Source of the DNA: Actinoplanes auranticolor
GTDB taxonomy: Bacteria > Actinomycetota > Actinomycetes > Mycobacteriales > Micromonosporaceae
NCBI RefSeq assembly: GCF_018332655.1
Contig: NZ_BOQL01000022.1
Location: 62,001-126,000 of the forward strand
Direction: 5' to 3'
Length of the DNA: 64,000 bases
Shown: positions 1 through 8,659 of the stretch, one piece after another
How positions within the stretch are numbered: the first letter of the stretch is position 1
Layout: each line of letters starts with the position of its first letter
Program-made: the position numbers and the translations under genes
The notes under the pieces: generated by a model
The model's database searches: none
What the model saw: the letters and a program-made list of their open reading frames with translations, nothing else
What the model was told of the DNA's origin: nothing

Positions 1-43
1 AAGAGTAAGCGGCAAAGTATCGACTGGAGGGGGGCGGGCCGGC

Positions 44-736
44 GTGCGGATCATGATCGCGGATGACGACGGGGCCATCCGTGAGTCGCTGGAGCGAGTG
101 CTCCAGGTTGAGGGTTATGACACCAGCAGCGTCGCCAACGGTCTCGCTGTGCTCGAGGGGGTGGGTGGGGCCGGCGGTGACGCGCTGGATCTGTTGATTC
201 TCGACGTGATGATGCCCCGCCTCGGCGGGTTGGAGACCTGCCGGCGGTTGCGGGCCGCGGGCCGGGATCTGCCGGTGCTCATGCTGACCGCCCGTGACCA
301 GGTCACCGACCGGGTCGCGGGGCTGGACGCGGGCGCCGACGACTATCTGCCCAAGCCGTTCGCCACCGAGGAGCTGCTGGCCCGGGTGCGGGCCCTGCTG
401 CGCCGGCGCACGCCGGGCGAGGGGGATTCGCAGGTCCTGTCGTTCGCCGACGTCCGGCTCGATCCCGACAGGTTCGAGGCGTGGCGGGGCGGGCGGCCGC
501 TGCGCCTGACCCGGACCGAGTTCTCTCTGCTGCAGGTCCTCATGCGCAACGCGACGCGGGTGTTGACCCGCGACGCGCTGTTCGAGGCGATCTGGGGCTT
601 CGATATGAGCGCCACCGCCAACAATCTCCAGGTGTACGTGAGCTACCTGCGCCGCAAGATGGAGGCCGAGGGTGAACCGCGATTGATCTACACACTGCGC
701 GGCCTGGGATACACGTTGCGGGAGACTCCTCCGTGA
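44..736 (+). CDS. OmpR/PhoB-family response regulator
   Basis: DNA-binding response regulator of 230 residues, the usual family length. The N-terminal receiver domain has the acidic pair at residues 7-9 (DDD), the probable phospho-acceptor Asp54 in LILDVMMP, and the conserved Lys in PKPF near residue 104. The C-terminal winged helix (about 130-225) ends with the typical RGLGYTLR. The start is GTG behind a purine-rich stretch (ggagggggg). The stop overlaps the GTG start of the histidine kinase by 4 bp, so the two are translationally coupled and form one two-component system. The pair converges on an MMPL exporter, a plausible but unproven target. No output sequence for it can be identified here. 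Confidence 0.95.
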   Translation: MRIMIADDDGAIRESLERVLQVEGYDTSSVANGLAVLEGVGGAGGDALDLLILDVMMPRLGGLETCRRLRAAGRDLPVLMLTARDQVTDRVAGLDAGADDYLPKPFATEELLARVRALLRRRTPGEGDSQVLSFADVRLDPDRFEAWRGGRPLRLTRTEFSLLQVLMRNATRVLTRDALFEAIWGFDMSATANNLQVYVSYLRRKMEAEGEPRLIYTLRGLGYTLRETPP

Positions 737-2181
737 GCAGGCCCGGTGGCCGGGAAAAGCGCCGGCTGGCCCGTTGGTGGCGCCGGCGGTCCCTGCGGAG
801 CAGGCTGACGGTGATCGCGGCGACGGCCATCGCGGTCAGCGTGTTTGTGGCTTTCCAGGTGGCCAGCGAGCTCATGGACCGGAAGCTGCGGGACACCGCC
901 GAGGAACAGCTGCGCGCCGACTCCCGCGTGCTGGCCACGAACGCGGAGCGCGCCGGTCTGGCGCAGGTCGAGCTACCGCCGTATCCCGGATCCGGTCGGC
1001 TGGTGCGGGTCATCCTGCCCGACGGCTCGACCCGGACGCCGGCCGGCCAACCCGCGCTGCCCCCGGTCAGCGAGCGCGCCGGGCGCGTGGCGCAGGGCGC
1101 GTCGACCGACCTGCTGGAGTCGACCGACTGGAACGACGGCTACCGCATCTACACGCTGCGGGCGGTCGACGGCGCGGTCCAGGTGGCCGACCTCGCCGAC
1201 GACAGCCCGGTCAACCAGTTCGGGTTCGGCATGCTGCTGATCGGGCTGTTCTGCGTGGGCGGCGGCGCCCTTGTCGGGCGGACCGTGGCGCGGACCGCGC
1301 TGGCACCGATCGACCGGCTGACCGCCGCCGCGGTCCGTGTCGCGCACACCCGGGATCTCGACGCGGACATCCCGGATGAGGGCGGTGGGGAGATCCGGCG
1401 GCTGATCCAGGCGATCAACGACATGCTGGCCGCGCTCCGGGATTCCCGGCGGGCCCAGCGGCTGCTCGCCGAGGACGCCGCTCACGAGCTCAAGACCCCG
1501 CTCACCAGCCTGCGCCTCAACGTCGAGCTGCTGATCCGGCTCGATCGGCGCGGCACCCTGGACAGCGCACTGCCGGCGGAGAGCCGGACCCGGCTGCTCA
1601 ACGATCTCGGCGCCCAACTGGCCGAGCTGAGCACTCTGGCCGCCGAGCTGACCGACCTGGCGCGCGGTGACGTCAGTGACGAGAGCACCGAGCTGATCGA
1701 CCTTGCCGACGTGGTGGTGGCCGCCGCGACCCGGGCGCGTTCCCGCGTGCCCGACATCGAGGTCGCGCTCGACGTGACCTCCGTGTGGGTGAGCGGCCGA
1801 CCGGCTGCGCTCCAGCGGGCGGTGCTCAACCTCATCGACAACGCCGGCAAGTGGTCCCCCGCGGACCAGCCGGTCCAGGTCCGGCTCCGTACCGAGGGCG
1901 CGTCGGCGGTGCTCGAGGTCGACGACGCCGGGCCGGGCATCGACGCCGCCGACGTACCGCGGGTGTTCGACCGGTTCTACCGTGCCGACAGCGCCCGGGC
2001 GCTGCCGGGATCCGGTCTGGGGCTGTCGATCGTGCAGCGGGTCGTCGACGCCCACGGCGGCCGGGCCGCCGTCGCCCGCTCCGCCCGCGGTGGCGCGCTG
2101 CTGCGGGTCGACCTTCCGGCCGCGGCCCCGCCCGCCCTGAGCGCGCGGCCCACCGCCGGGGAGGACACCGCGGTGCGCTGA
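733..2181 (+). CDS. HAMP-domain sensor histidine kinase
   Basis: Membrane sensor kinase of 482 residues, partner of the overlapping upstream OmpR regulator. An N-terminal membrane helix (about residues 28-48) is followed by an extracytoplasmic sensor region, a second helix (about 160-180) and a HAMP linker. The dimerisation/phosphoacceptor box has His251 in AAHELKTPL. The ATPase domain has the N box ([11 protein letters not shown]), the G1 box (DDAGPGI) and the G2 box (GSGLGLSIV). Layout and length match MprB/PrrB-type actinobacterial kinases. The sensed signal cannot be read from the sequence. Confidence 0.94.
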   Translation: MSRPGGREKRRLARWWRRRSLRSRLTVIAATAIAVSVFVAFQVASELMDRKLRDTAEEQLRADSRVLATNAERAGLAQVELPPYPGSGRLVRVILPDGSTRTPAGQPALPPVSERAGRVAQGASTDLLESTDWNDGYRIYTLRAVDGAVQVADLADDSPVNQFGFGMLLIGLFCVGGGALVGRTVARTALAPIDRLTAAAVRVAHTRDLDADIPDEGGGEIRRLIQAINDMLAALRDSRRAQRLLAEDAAHELKTPLTSLRLNVELLIRLDRRGTLDSALPAESRTRLLNDLGAQLAELSTLAAELTDLARGDVSDESTELIDLADVVVAAATRARSRVPDIEVALDVTSVWVSGRPAALQRAVLNLIDNAGKWSPADQPVQVRLRTEGASAVLEVDDAGPGIDAADVPRVFDRFYRADSARALPGSGLGLSIVQRVVDAHGGRAAVARSARGGALLRVDLPAAAPPALSARPTAGEDTAVR

Positions 2182-2238
2182 CCCGCCCGGCGGCGCGGCA
2201 CAGGACAAGGGACGGCGGCCGTCAGGCCGACGAAAATA

Positions 2239-2272
2239 GATCCGGGACGGGTCTGGGTCCCCGTCCCGGATC
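2239..2272 (-). terminator. Intrinsic terminator between convergent genes
   Basis: Perfect 13-bp inverted repeat (gatccgggacggg / cccgtcccggatc) around an 8-nt loop. Read on the minus strand it is followed by tattttcg, so it should end the MMPL transcript well. It also lies downstream of the kinase on the plus strand. Confidence 0.8.
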
Positions 2273-2290
2273 TCGTACGTGCCGCCGCGC

Positions 2291-4435
2291 TCACCGTTGC
2301 AGCGCGGGCTCCTCATCGTCCACGAGCGGCCGTTGACCGTCCGGCAGTTCCACCGGTCGGGACAGCCGGCTCGGCCACCACATTCGCCGGCCGATCAGCA
2401 GGGTGAGGGCGGGCACCAGGACCGACCGCACCAGCAGGGCGTCGAGCAGCACGCCGAACGCGACCAGGAACCCGACCTCGATCAGCATCACCAGCGGAAG
2501 TGAGACCAGGACCGCGAACGTGGCCGCCAGGACCAGGCCGGCCGAGGTGATGACGCCACCGGTGGCGGAGAGGGCTTTGAGCATGCCGTCTCTGGTGCCG
2601 AGACGCACGGTCTCCTCCCGCGCCCGGCTGACCAGGAAGATGTTGTAGTCGACGCCGAGCGCCACCAGGAACAGGAATGCCAGCAGCGGCACCGAGTAGT
2701 CGATGCCCTTGAAGCCGAGGATCGTGTCGAAGACGAACACGCTGCCGCCGAAGGCCGCGGCGAACGAGACGACCACGGTGGCCATCAGGATCAGCGGGGC
2801 CACGATCGCTCGAAGCAGCAGGCCGAGGACGATCAGGACGACGGCGAGCACCAGCGGGATCACCAGCTTCTCGTCGCGGCTGGTGGTCACCTCGGTGTCG
2901 AGGTTCTCCGCACTCGGCCCGCCGACGATCGCCTCCGCCCCGCTCACCGCATGCACGGCGGCGCGCACCCGCTTGATCGTGTCGTACTCCGCGACGGTGT
3001 CCGGCGCATCCTTCGGGAACACGGAGATGTCGACCCAGCCACCCTTGGTCTCACCCGGGAAGGCCTGGACCACACCAGGGGTGCCCTTGACGACGTTGAG
3101 CACCCGCACCTCGTACGCCGGCCGCGTGTAGATCGTCATCGGCTGGCCGCCGAGCTCCGGGAAGTGCTGACGGAGAACGGTGAAGCCGGTGACCGACTCC
3201 GGCGCGGACAGGAACTGGTCCTGCTCCCGCAGGGCGCCGGTGTTGCCCGCCAGTCCGACGGCGAGCAAACCGAGGATTCCGAGCGAGCCGAGCGTCGCCA
3301 CCCACCGGCGGCGGCTGATGGCGGCGCCGAGCCGTCCCCACAGCCCCACCTTCTCCTCCACGGCCGTGCTGAACCGCGGGATGGCCGGCCAGAAGATGCG
3401 CCTGCCGAGCACCACGAGCACCGCCGGGAACAGCGTCAGCATGGCCACCAGCGCGCACAGGATGCCGGCCGCACCGATCGGGCCCAACCCGCTGATGCTG
3501 TTCAGATCCGCGACCAGCAGGCAGAGCAGACCGGCGACCACGGTGGCCGCGGACGCGACGATCGCCGGCGCCGCGCCGCGTAGCGCGTGGACCATCGCGA
3601 CCCGGACGTTCTCGTGGTGGTGCAGTGACTCCCGATATCGAGCGATGAGCAGCAGCGCGTAGTCCGTGCCGACACCGAACACCAGGATCGTCAGCAACGC
3701 CGAGTTCTGGTTGTCGACCACGATGCCGAAGCCCTTGACGAGCAGGTAGACGGTCGCCATCGAGGTCAGTGCGGCCACGCCCACGGCCATCAGCGGGACG
3801 AACCACAACACCGGGCTGCGGTAGGTGAGGATGAGCAGGACCGTGACGACGATGACGGTAGTGAGAAAGACCTGCAGGTCGATGCCGTCGAAGACGGCGT
3901 CCATGTCGCCGTCGATCGCGGCCGGGCCGGTCACCTCGAGTTCCAGGCCGGCGGGGCGGTCCTTCGCGTCGTCACGCAACGGGCCGACGAGGTCCTCCGG
4001 CGGGCCGTAGGTCGTGCTCACATCGAGGGTGAACGTCATCGCCTTGCCGTCGGTGGAGCGGCTCGTCGGTGGGCCCTCGTCCTCGTCGGCCGGGGCCGCC
4101 GCCTTAGGCGGGTACCGCTTGGCAAAGGTGTTGTAGTGGCGCTCGACCGTCGCACGGTCGGCGTCGGTCAGGCCGCCGGCGCGGTGGTACACGAAGACGA
4201 ACGTGTTGTCCTCACCGCCGGGGAGACTGTCCTCCAGCACCGCCACCTTGGTGGACTCGGCACTGGCCGGCAGGGCGTCCACGGCGCTGTCGGTGGTGAC
4301 CGAGCTCAACTTTCCACTCAACGGCACCATGACCGCCGCCAGCACCAGCCACAAGCCGATCACCAGCCACGGCACCCACCGACCTGTCAACCGACCGGGC
4401 GGTGCTTCCCCGGACGGCGCTGCGTTGACTGCCAT
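2291..4435 (-). CDS. MMPL-family RND transporter
   Basis: Large integral membrane exporter of 714 residues, the usual length for actinobacterial MMPL proteins that move lipids or hydrophobic compounds. Helix 1 is near the N terminus. An extracytoplasmic loop precedes a block of helices (about 190-350), and the arrangement repeats in the second half (a second loop, then helices from about 535), giving two MMPL domains. Motifs such as VFGVGTDYALLLIARYRE and VALGVDYNIFLVSRAREE are the paired family signatures with the proton-relay Asp. An ATG preceded by AGGAGG with 6-nt spacing is preferred to the GTG one codon upstream. Its promoter region carries a 34-bp motif also found at a decayed two-component locus about 800 bp away. 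Confidence 0.93.
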   Translation of the reverse strand: MAVNAAPSGEAPPGRLTGRWVPWLVIGLWLVLAAVMVPLSGKLSSVTTDSAVDALPASAESTKVAVLEDSLPGGEDNTFVFVYHRAGGLTDADRATVERHYNTFAKRYPPKAAAPADEDEGPPTSRSTDGKAMTFTLDVSTTYGPPEDLVGPLRDDAKDRPAGLELEVTGPAAIDGDMDAVFDGIDLQVFLTTVIVVTVLLILTYRSPVLWFVPLMAVGVAALTSMATVYLLVKGFGIVVDNQNSALLTILVFGVGTDYALLLIARYRESLHHHENVRVAMVHALRGAAPAIVASAATVVAGLLCLLVADLNSISGLGPIGAAGILCALVAMLTLFPAVLVVLGRRIFWPAIPRFSTAVEEKVGLWGRLGAAISRRRWVATLGSLGILGLLAVGLAGNTGALREQDQFLSAPESVTGFTVLRQHFPELGGQPMTIYTRPAYEVRVLNVVKGTPGVVQAFPGETKGGWVDISVFPKDAPDTVAEYDTIKRVRAAVHAVSGAEAIVGGPSAENLDTEVTTSRDEKLVIPLVLAVVLIVLGLLLRAIVAPLILMATVVVSFAAAFGGSVFVFDTILGFKGIDYSVPLLAFLFLVALGVDYNIFLVSRAREETVRLGTRDGMLKALSATGGVITSAGLVLAATFAVLVSLPLVMLIEVGFLVAFGVLLDALLVRSVLVPALTLLIGRRMWWPSRLSRPVELPDGQRPLVDDEEPALQR

Positions 4436-4471
4436 CACTGGCCTCCTACATACGAGTTACATCGCTTGTCT

Positions 4472-4505
4472 GACGCCCACTTCGTACCGAGCGAATCTGA
4501 GACGA
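4472..4505 (-). promoter_or_regulatory. 34-bp motif upstream of MMPL gene, copy A
   Basis: Matches 5269-5302 at 27 of 34 positions, most differences being transitions. It lies about 35-70 bp upstream of the MMPL start codon, where a regulator site or core promoter would be. It is probably a binding site for the regulator whose remnant lies at 4850-5240, but that is inference. Confidence 0.5.
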
Positions 4506-4512
4506 TCATTAA

Positions 4513-4761
4513 TCGAGCGCTCGGAGCGGTCGGCCGAACTGGGTGGACACCTGGGCGCCGGGTGCCACGGGGACGCTGCTCACCCAGGACGCCGGCCACA
4601 GTCCGGGGGACACGCTGCGGACGACGTGTACGCACGACGCGGGGCTGCGCAAACAGCTGCCGCAGCTGAGCAAGCTGCCGCCGCGCTACGTGGTGTGGGG
4701 CGACGGTACCGGCGACGAGATGTGCATCGGCATCATGACTGTCTCCCCCGGCAAGTCCTGA
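4513..4761 (+). pseudogene. C-terminal remnant of copper type II monooxygenase
   Basis: The open frame begins just after an in-frame TAA (4510-4512) and encodes about 82 residues. The longest start codon in it is GTG at 4543. The tail PGDTLRTTCTHD followed by WGDGTGDEMCIGIM fits the last beta-strands of the PHM/dopamine-beta-hydroxylase fold, where Met of GTxDEMC is a ligand of the CuM (CuB) site and the two Cys form a disulfide. The rest of the enzyme, including all His ligands, is absent, so the product cannot be active. It is convergent with the decayed response regulator. The family assignment rests on motif recognition only. Confidence 0.6.
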
Positions 4762-4773
4762 CGAAGCATCGAA

Positions 4774-4828
4774 CGTGTGTGAGCTCACGGAGGTCAACCA
4801 GCCGGAAACAGCTCTGAGCTCCCACACG
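4774..4828. repeat. Inverted repeat between two remnants
   Basis: Arms 4774-4787 and 4815-4828 are inverted repeats matching at 13 of 14 positions, with a 27-nt loop. It sits between the ends of two convergent gene remnants and may be an old bidirectional terminator. It lacks a T-run. Confidence 0.45.
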
Positions 4829-4849
4829 TCCGCGCTGGACTCCCACCCG

Positions 4850-5265
4850 CTACATCGGCCGGGTGAACCGTTGCGCGATCTCGCCGTTGGTGAGGCCGTG
4901 GCCGATGGCGACGAGGACCTCGCGTTCGCGGTCGGTCAGGAAGTCCGACCGGGGATCCTCCCGCACGGGCCCGCAGAGGTCATCGTCGAGCTGGTCGGCG
5001 AACGCGTACCGGTCCGAGTCGAACGTCGTCAGCACCAGGACCCGCGAACGCCCACCGGCAGCGACGATGCGCCGGTGTCGGGGTGTTCTCCAGCGGCGTG
5101 CGAAACCCGAAACGCTGCAGCGGCTGGGCGTCCGCCACGAGCACAGAGATCATGAGTGGCTGCCTTCCAGGGTCGCGGCTGTCCGGTACGGGCCGGCGCT
5201 GAACCCTGCCGCGGTGAAGCGCGGCGCGTTCGGCCATGCCGGCGAGACCGAGACCCGCGTCGTCC
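4850..5265 (-). pseudogene. Remnants of histidine kinase and LuxR-type response regulator
   Basis: On the minus strand a short frame reads DDAGLGLAGMAERAALHRGRV, the G2 box and end of a HisKA_3-type kinase. It runs into MISVLVADAQPLQRFGFR (about 5155), the start of a NarL/LuxR receiver domain. The frame then breaks and resumes as VLVLTTFDSDRYAF, a late receiver segment, and jumps to DREREVLVAIGHGLTNGEIAQRF, the first half of the LuxR DNA-binding helices, ending early at 4850. Most of the receiver (phospho-acceptor and Lys), the linker and the second half of the HTH are gone. This is a two-component pair reduced by several deletions and a frameshift. Confidence 0.75.
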
Positions 5266-5268
5266 GGC

Positions 5269-5302
5269 GATGCCTACTTCATACTGAGCGATCCGGAGAC
5301 GA
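5269..5302 (-). promoter_or_regulatory. 34-bp motif, copy B, 5' of dead kinase/regulator
   Basis: Matches the MMPL upstream motif (4472-4505) at 27 of 34 positions, in the same orientation relative to the downstream gene. It now abuts the truncated kinase C terminus, as if a deletion had joined the old promoter to the gene end. Confidence 0.5.
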
Positions 5303-5327
5303 CTGTCAGAGCGGCGAACAGCAAGAA

Positions 5328-5353
5328 GCCCCGGCCGACATCTCGACCGGGGC
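5328..5353 (-). terminator. Terminator of tRNA-Val
   Basis: GCCCCGGTCGA / TCGGCCGGGGC hairpin with one non-canonical pair. It lies 39 nt downstream of the tRNA 3' end on the minus strand and is followed by the pyrimidine-rich ttcttgctgtt. Confidence 0.7.
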
Positions 5354-5391
5354 ACAATGCCGGCTCGCGAATGATCGCGAGCGAATCTGAG

Positions 5392-5463
5392 TGGGCGATA
5401 CTGGGATCGAACCAGTGACCTCTCCGGTGTGAACGGAGCGCTCTCCCGCTGAGCTAATCGCCC
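5392..5463 (-). tRNA. tRNA-Val(CAC)
   Basis: A 72-nt cloverleaf can be folded by eye: acceptor GGGCGAT/ATCGCCC, D stem GCTC/GAGC, anticodon stem CTCCG/CGGAG with loop TTCACAC (anticodon CAC, valine GUG), five-base variable loop, T arm ACTGG TTCGATC CCAGT, discriminator A. No CCA is encoded. Its 3' side borders the decayed segment at 4440-5390. Confidence 0.95.
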
Positions 5464-5523
5464 TCAACGGAGTCAGACTGTACCGGACCCCGGGGCGCCT
5501 GCGCGAACCAGGGTCCCGGCGCG

Positions 5524-5958
5524 TCAGCCTCCGGTGACGAACTTCCAGATCACCGCGGCCAGGTCGACGCCCATGGTGAGTTTGACCGAGAGCCAGACCA
5601 CCGCCGAGATGAAGATGAAGCCGGCCAGGCCGATCAGGGCGCGCATCGGCAGGGACTGCCGGAGCACCCAGTGGGTCCAGGCCTGGACGTGTTTCTTGGT
5701 GAAGTGCAGCAGCCGTCTGGCCCAGGCGAACTCGACGGCCAGGATCGCCAGGCCGAGGATCACGATCGCCCAGCCGGGTCCCGGGAACGGGATCAGCACG
5801 ATTCCGACCGCCACCACGACGGTGCCCAGGATGCCGACGCCGATCTTGAGGGCGAGCCGGCCGCTGGGGTTGGCGCGGATCCGGTCCAGGGCCCCCAGAG
5901 GCGAGTGTTTCTCGGGTGGCGATTCGGTCAGGGGTTCCGATTGGGACATCTCGTTCAC
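5524..5958 (-). CDS. PGPGW/TIGR02611-type transmembrane protein
   Basis: Small membrane protein of 144 residues. The cytoplasmic N terminus is rich in Ser/Glu/Pro. Helix 1 and helix 2 (about residues 38-80) flank the signature PFPGPGWAIVILG, and a further helix lies at about 107-130. Actinobacterial homologues have this size and topology and no known function. It has its own promoter region and is not obviously in an operon. An internal ATG (Met4) is an alternative start. Confidence 0.85.
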   Translation of the reverse strand: MNEMSQSEPLTESPPEKHSPLGALDRIRANPSGRLALKIGVGILGTVVVAVGIVLIPFPGPGWAIVILGLAILAVEFAWARRLLHFTKKHVQAWTHWVLRQSLPMRALIGLAGFIFISAVVWLSVKLTMGVDLAAVIWKFVTGG

Positions 5959-6266
5959 TTTCGCGGCAAAGATCGCGGGCTCCCGGTCATTTCATCCCCC
6001 AGTGTTCCCCGCCCCCGTCACTACCCGGGAGGAATGGACGTTACCGGAGTGAGTCAACTGCTGGACCACCCGACGCCGGGCGGAACCAAGTACATGGGCA
6101 GAACAGGACAAGATACCGTTTAACGCCTCGTTCGGAGAGCTTATCGGAACCGTCTTCCCACTACTGGGTGAGATCAGCGTATGGCGGAGCGTAATGACAG
6201 GGATCACCTGAGTATGGGAAACGCGGGGTTCACCAGCCTCGCAGCGGTGCCGGGGGGAGTTCGTCC
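5959..6266. other. Intergenic region between divergent genes
   Basis: 308 bp between the start of the minus-strand PGPGW gene and the start of the SsgB-like gene. Apart from the ggggggag ribosome-binding site about 9 nt before the SsgB start, I see no confident promoter, repeat or reading frame. Confidence 0.5.
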
Positions 6267-6698
6267 ATGAGTACCATTCGTCCAACGACCGTCGAGGTCG
6301 AAACCTCGCTGCGGCTCGTAGCGCCAGATGCCACGGCTCTGCCCGTGCGCGCCAGTCTGCGGTACGACCCAGCCGACCCGTATGCCGTGCACGTGTTGTT
6401 CCACGCGGAATCAGCCGGTGGGGAAGCCGTTAGCTGGTCCTTCGCGCGTGAACTGCTCGTGACCGGGCTCGATGAGCCGGCGGGTATCGGGGACGTCCGG
6501 GTGTGGCCGTGGGCCACGCCGCGGGGCGACTTCGTGGCCCTCGCGCTGTCGTCACCAGACGGCAACGCACTGTTCGAAGTGCCCCGCAGTGTCCTGGTCC
6601 GGTTCCTCCGGCGCACCTACGTGGTGGTGCCGCGGGGCCGGGAGTCCGATCACCTGGACGTGGACGCGGCGGTCAACCGGCTGCTGGCCGGTCGATAG
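6267..6698 (+). CDS. SsgB-like sporulation/cell-division regulator (SALP family)
   Basis: Protein of 143 residues matching the SsgA-like family throughout: VETSLRLVAP at the start, RYDPADPYAVHVLFH, VSWSFARELLVTGL, IGDVRVWP, and the C-terminal VPRSVLVRFLRRTY. In Streptomyces, SsgB positions FtsZ at sporulation septa. Every morphologically complex actinomycete carries at least one SsgB-like copy. The start is ATG behind ggggggag. It stands alone and is followed by a strong terminator. Which SALP subtype it is cannot be settled without alignment; the lack of acidic extensions fits SsgB best. Confidence 0.9.
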   Translation: MSTIRPTTVEVETSLRLVAPDATALPVRASLRYDPADPYAVHVLFHAESAGGEAVSWSFARELLVTGLDEPAGIGDVRVWPWATPRGDFVALALSSPDGNALFEVPRSVLVRFLRRTYVVVPRGRESDHLDVDAAVNRLLAGR

Positions 6699-6715
6699 CG
6701 ACAGGAATTACCCGG

Positions 6716-6759
6716 GGCGACCCGCGCGGACACTGCCGGTCCGCGCGGGTCGCCTTTTT
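6716..6759 (+). terminator. Strong rho-independent terminator
   Basis: Perfect 16-bp stem (6716-6731 with 6739-6754), 7-nt loop, then TTTTT. It lies 18 bp after the SsgB-like stop codon. Confidence 0.95.
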
Positions 6760-6943
6760 GCCGCCCGGGTCCGGGAAACGGACAGCCGGCGATTGCCGCC
6801 GAATCCCGGGCACAAAGCGAATAGCGCCACCGACCGTACTTAATGTCCGTTTTGCCCCTTGATTTCTGCCCCGTGACACCGATATCAGGCGGCACCGGCA
6901 CTCACACGTGCATCCCTGGTCACGGCCCGATACGGTCGGCTCG

Positions 6944-7876
6944 ATGGTCACCTCCACCGCACGTGCGAGCAGGTCCGCACCCGCCCCGAACTGGGCGGGC
7001 GTGGGCATGTACACGCTGCCCGAGACCGGCCTGGCCACACCGGCCCCGACTCCCCGCCGGCTGCCGTACCATCTGCTCGCGCTGACCACCGCCGGGCACG
7101 GCACGGTCGAGATCGACTTCGTCCTGCAGCGCTGCCGTCCCGGCACGCTGCTCTGGGTCCGGCCCGGCCAGGCGCTGCGCTTCGGCATCGAGCCGGGACT
7201 GGACGCCACCCTGGTCTCCTGGGACCGCGACCTGCTCTCGGCGGCCGACGTCACCGGCGTACCGGTCGATGATCTGCCCGGGCCGAACCGCTGGCAGCTC
7301 GCCGGCGAGGACGAGGACGCGGTCATCACCGAGGTCGCCCAGCTCGGGGTCGACTGCGCCCGGCACACCTCCGGGGCGGTCGCCGCCGCGCTGCTGCGCC
7401 ACCAGCTCGCCGTCCTGCTGCTGCGCATCGCACTGCTGCCCAGCAGCGACGACCGGCGCGCCGGGACCACCAGCGCCGAGAGCCGGACCTTCGCGCGGTT
7501 CCGCCGCGAGCTGGAGGACGGCCATCCGCACAGCCGGCGGGTCGAGGACTACGCCGCGCGCCTCGGCTGCTCGGTCCGCACGCTGACCCGGGCCTGCCTG
7601 GCGGTCACCGGGCGCACCGCGAAACAGGTCGTCGACGACCGGGTCGCCCTCGAGGCGCGGCGGCTGCTGGCCTGCACCGAGCTGTCCGTGGCGGAGATCG
7701 GCCGCCGGCTCGGCTTCGGCGAGCCGACGAACTTCGGGCGCTTCTTCCACCGCGAGGCGGGCCTGAGCCCGGGCGCCTTCCGGGCCGGCGCGGCGGCGGC
7801 GATGCCGGCCCAGGTGGCCGACGACGTGGCCGACATCGGGGCCCGGGTTCCGACTCAGCGACTGGCCGCTGACTGA
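6944..7876 (+). CDS. AraC-family transcriptional regulator
   Basis: Regulator of about 310 residues. The N-terminal half is a cupin-like effector domain (YHLLALTTAGHGTVEIDF, CRPGTLLWVRPGQ). The C-terminal ~100 residues hold the two AraC helix-turn-helices (VEDYAARLGCSVRTLTRAC and VAEIGRRLGFGEPTNFGRFFHREAGLSPGAFR). I prefer ATG 6944 to GTG 6908 because a -10-like TACGGT ends about 7 nt before it, implying a leaderless message. The effector is unknown. Confidence 0.9.
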   Translation: MVTSTARASRSAPAPNWAGVGMYTLPETGLATPAPTPRRLPYHLLALTTAGHGTVEIDFVLQRCRPGTLLWVRPGQALRFGIEPGLDATLVSWDRDLLSAADVTGVPVDDLPGPNRWQLAGEDEDAVITEVAQLGVDCARHTSGAVAAALLRHQLAVLLLRIALLPSSDDRRAGTTSAESRTFARFRRELEDGHPHSRRVEDYAARLGCSVRTLTRACLAVTGRTAKQVVDDRVALEARRLLACTELSVAEIGRRLGFGEPTNFGRFFHREAGLSPGAFRAGAAAAMPAQVADDVADIGARVPTQRLAAD

Positions 7877-7948
7877 GTGTGATGCCCGAATTCCCATTAT
7901 TCCCGGGGTGCGCGAGGGTCTCGAGCTTCGAGGCGGCATGATGGAGGG

Positions 7949-8404
7949 GTGCAGATCTCCGCGCGCGGCGATTACGCGGTACGGGCGGCGCTGAGCTTGG
8001 CCCACGCCTACCCGGCCCTGATGTCCGCCCAGGCCATTGCCCAGGACCAGAACATGCCCCGGAAGTTCCTCGAGGCAGTACTGGCCGACCTGCGCCGCGC
8101 CGGGGTGGTCAGAGCTCAACGCGGCGCCGAAGGCGGCTACACCCTGTCACAGAGTCCGCGAGACGTGACGATCGGTCAGATTCTGCGGGCGGTCGACGGT
8201 CCACTCGCAGGGGTCCGGGGCCTGCGTCCCGAGGAGACCCAGTATTCGGGCGCGGCGGAGAACCTCCCCAATCTCTGGGTCGCCGTACGCTCCGCGGTCC
8301 GCGAGGTCGTCGACGAGGTCAGCCTGGCCGAGCTGATCAGCGGCCGGATGCCCGCCCACGTCCGCAAGCTGACCACCAGGCCCGACGCCTGGCAGCCGCG
8401 CTGA
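7949..8404 (+). CDS. Rrf2-family transcriptional regulator lacking cysteines
   Basis: Rrf2 protein of 151 residues: QISARGDYAVRAALSLA at the N terminus, a winged helix with QNMPRKFLEAVLADLRRAGVV, wing RGAEGGYTL, and the dimer helix. It starts with GTG after ggagg. IscR/NsrR-type members bind Fe-S through three Cys around residues 90-105. This protein has no Cys at all and has LRPEETQYSGA there, so it should not carry a cluster and is more like CymR-type members. Its targets are unknown. Confidence 0.9.
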   Translation: MQISARGDYAVRAALSLAHAYPALMSAQAIAQDQNMPRKFLEAVLADLRRAGVVRAQRGAEGGYTLSQSPRDVTIGQILRAVDGPLAGVRGLRPEETQYSGAAENLPNLWVAVRSAVREVVDEVSLAELISGRMPAHVRKLTTRPDAWQPR

Positions 8405-8470
8405 GGGTTTGCGGAAATCCACCATCGGGAATCTTCCGGCCACCTGGCTCTCCACGGAAGGACTCACCCG

Positions 8471-8644
8471 ATGGGCATTCAATACCGCAGTCGCAAGAAG
8501 TTCGGGCCGTTCATCCTGAACTTCACGCAGCGGGGATTCTCGTCCTGGTCCATCAAGATCGGCCGCTGGTCCTGGAACTCGAAGGCCAAGGCCCACCGCG
8601 TGGACCTGCCCGGTCCGCTGTCGTGGAAGCAGGACAAGTCCTGA
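8471..8644 (+). CDS. DUF4236 mini-protein
   Basis: 57-residue basic protein beginning MGIQYRSRKKFGPF and containing SSWSIKIGRWSWNSKAK, the glycine/aromatic core of DUF4236, whose function is unknown. ATG follows ggaagga at a good distance. It lies between the Rrf2 gene and the end of a convergent gene. Confidence 0.8.
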   Translation: MGIQYRSRKKFGPFILNFTQRGFSSWSIKIGRWSWNSKAKAHRVDLPGPLSWKQDKS

Positions 8645-8659
8645 TCCGTCCCTGACGGC

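Noticed and set aside
4489..5391. 13-bp direct repeats as phage att sites
   Set aside because: They lie outside the tRNA sequence, no integrase is present, and the enclosed 0.9 kb holds only host-type remnants. Kept as an observation, not annotated as att.
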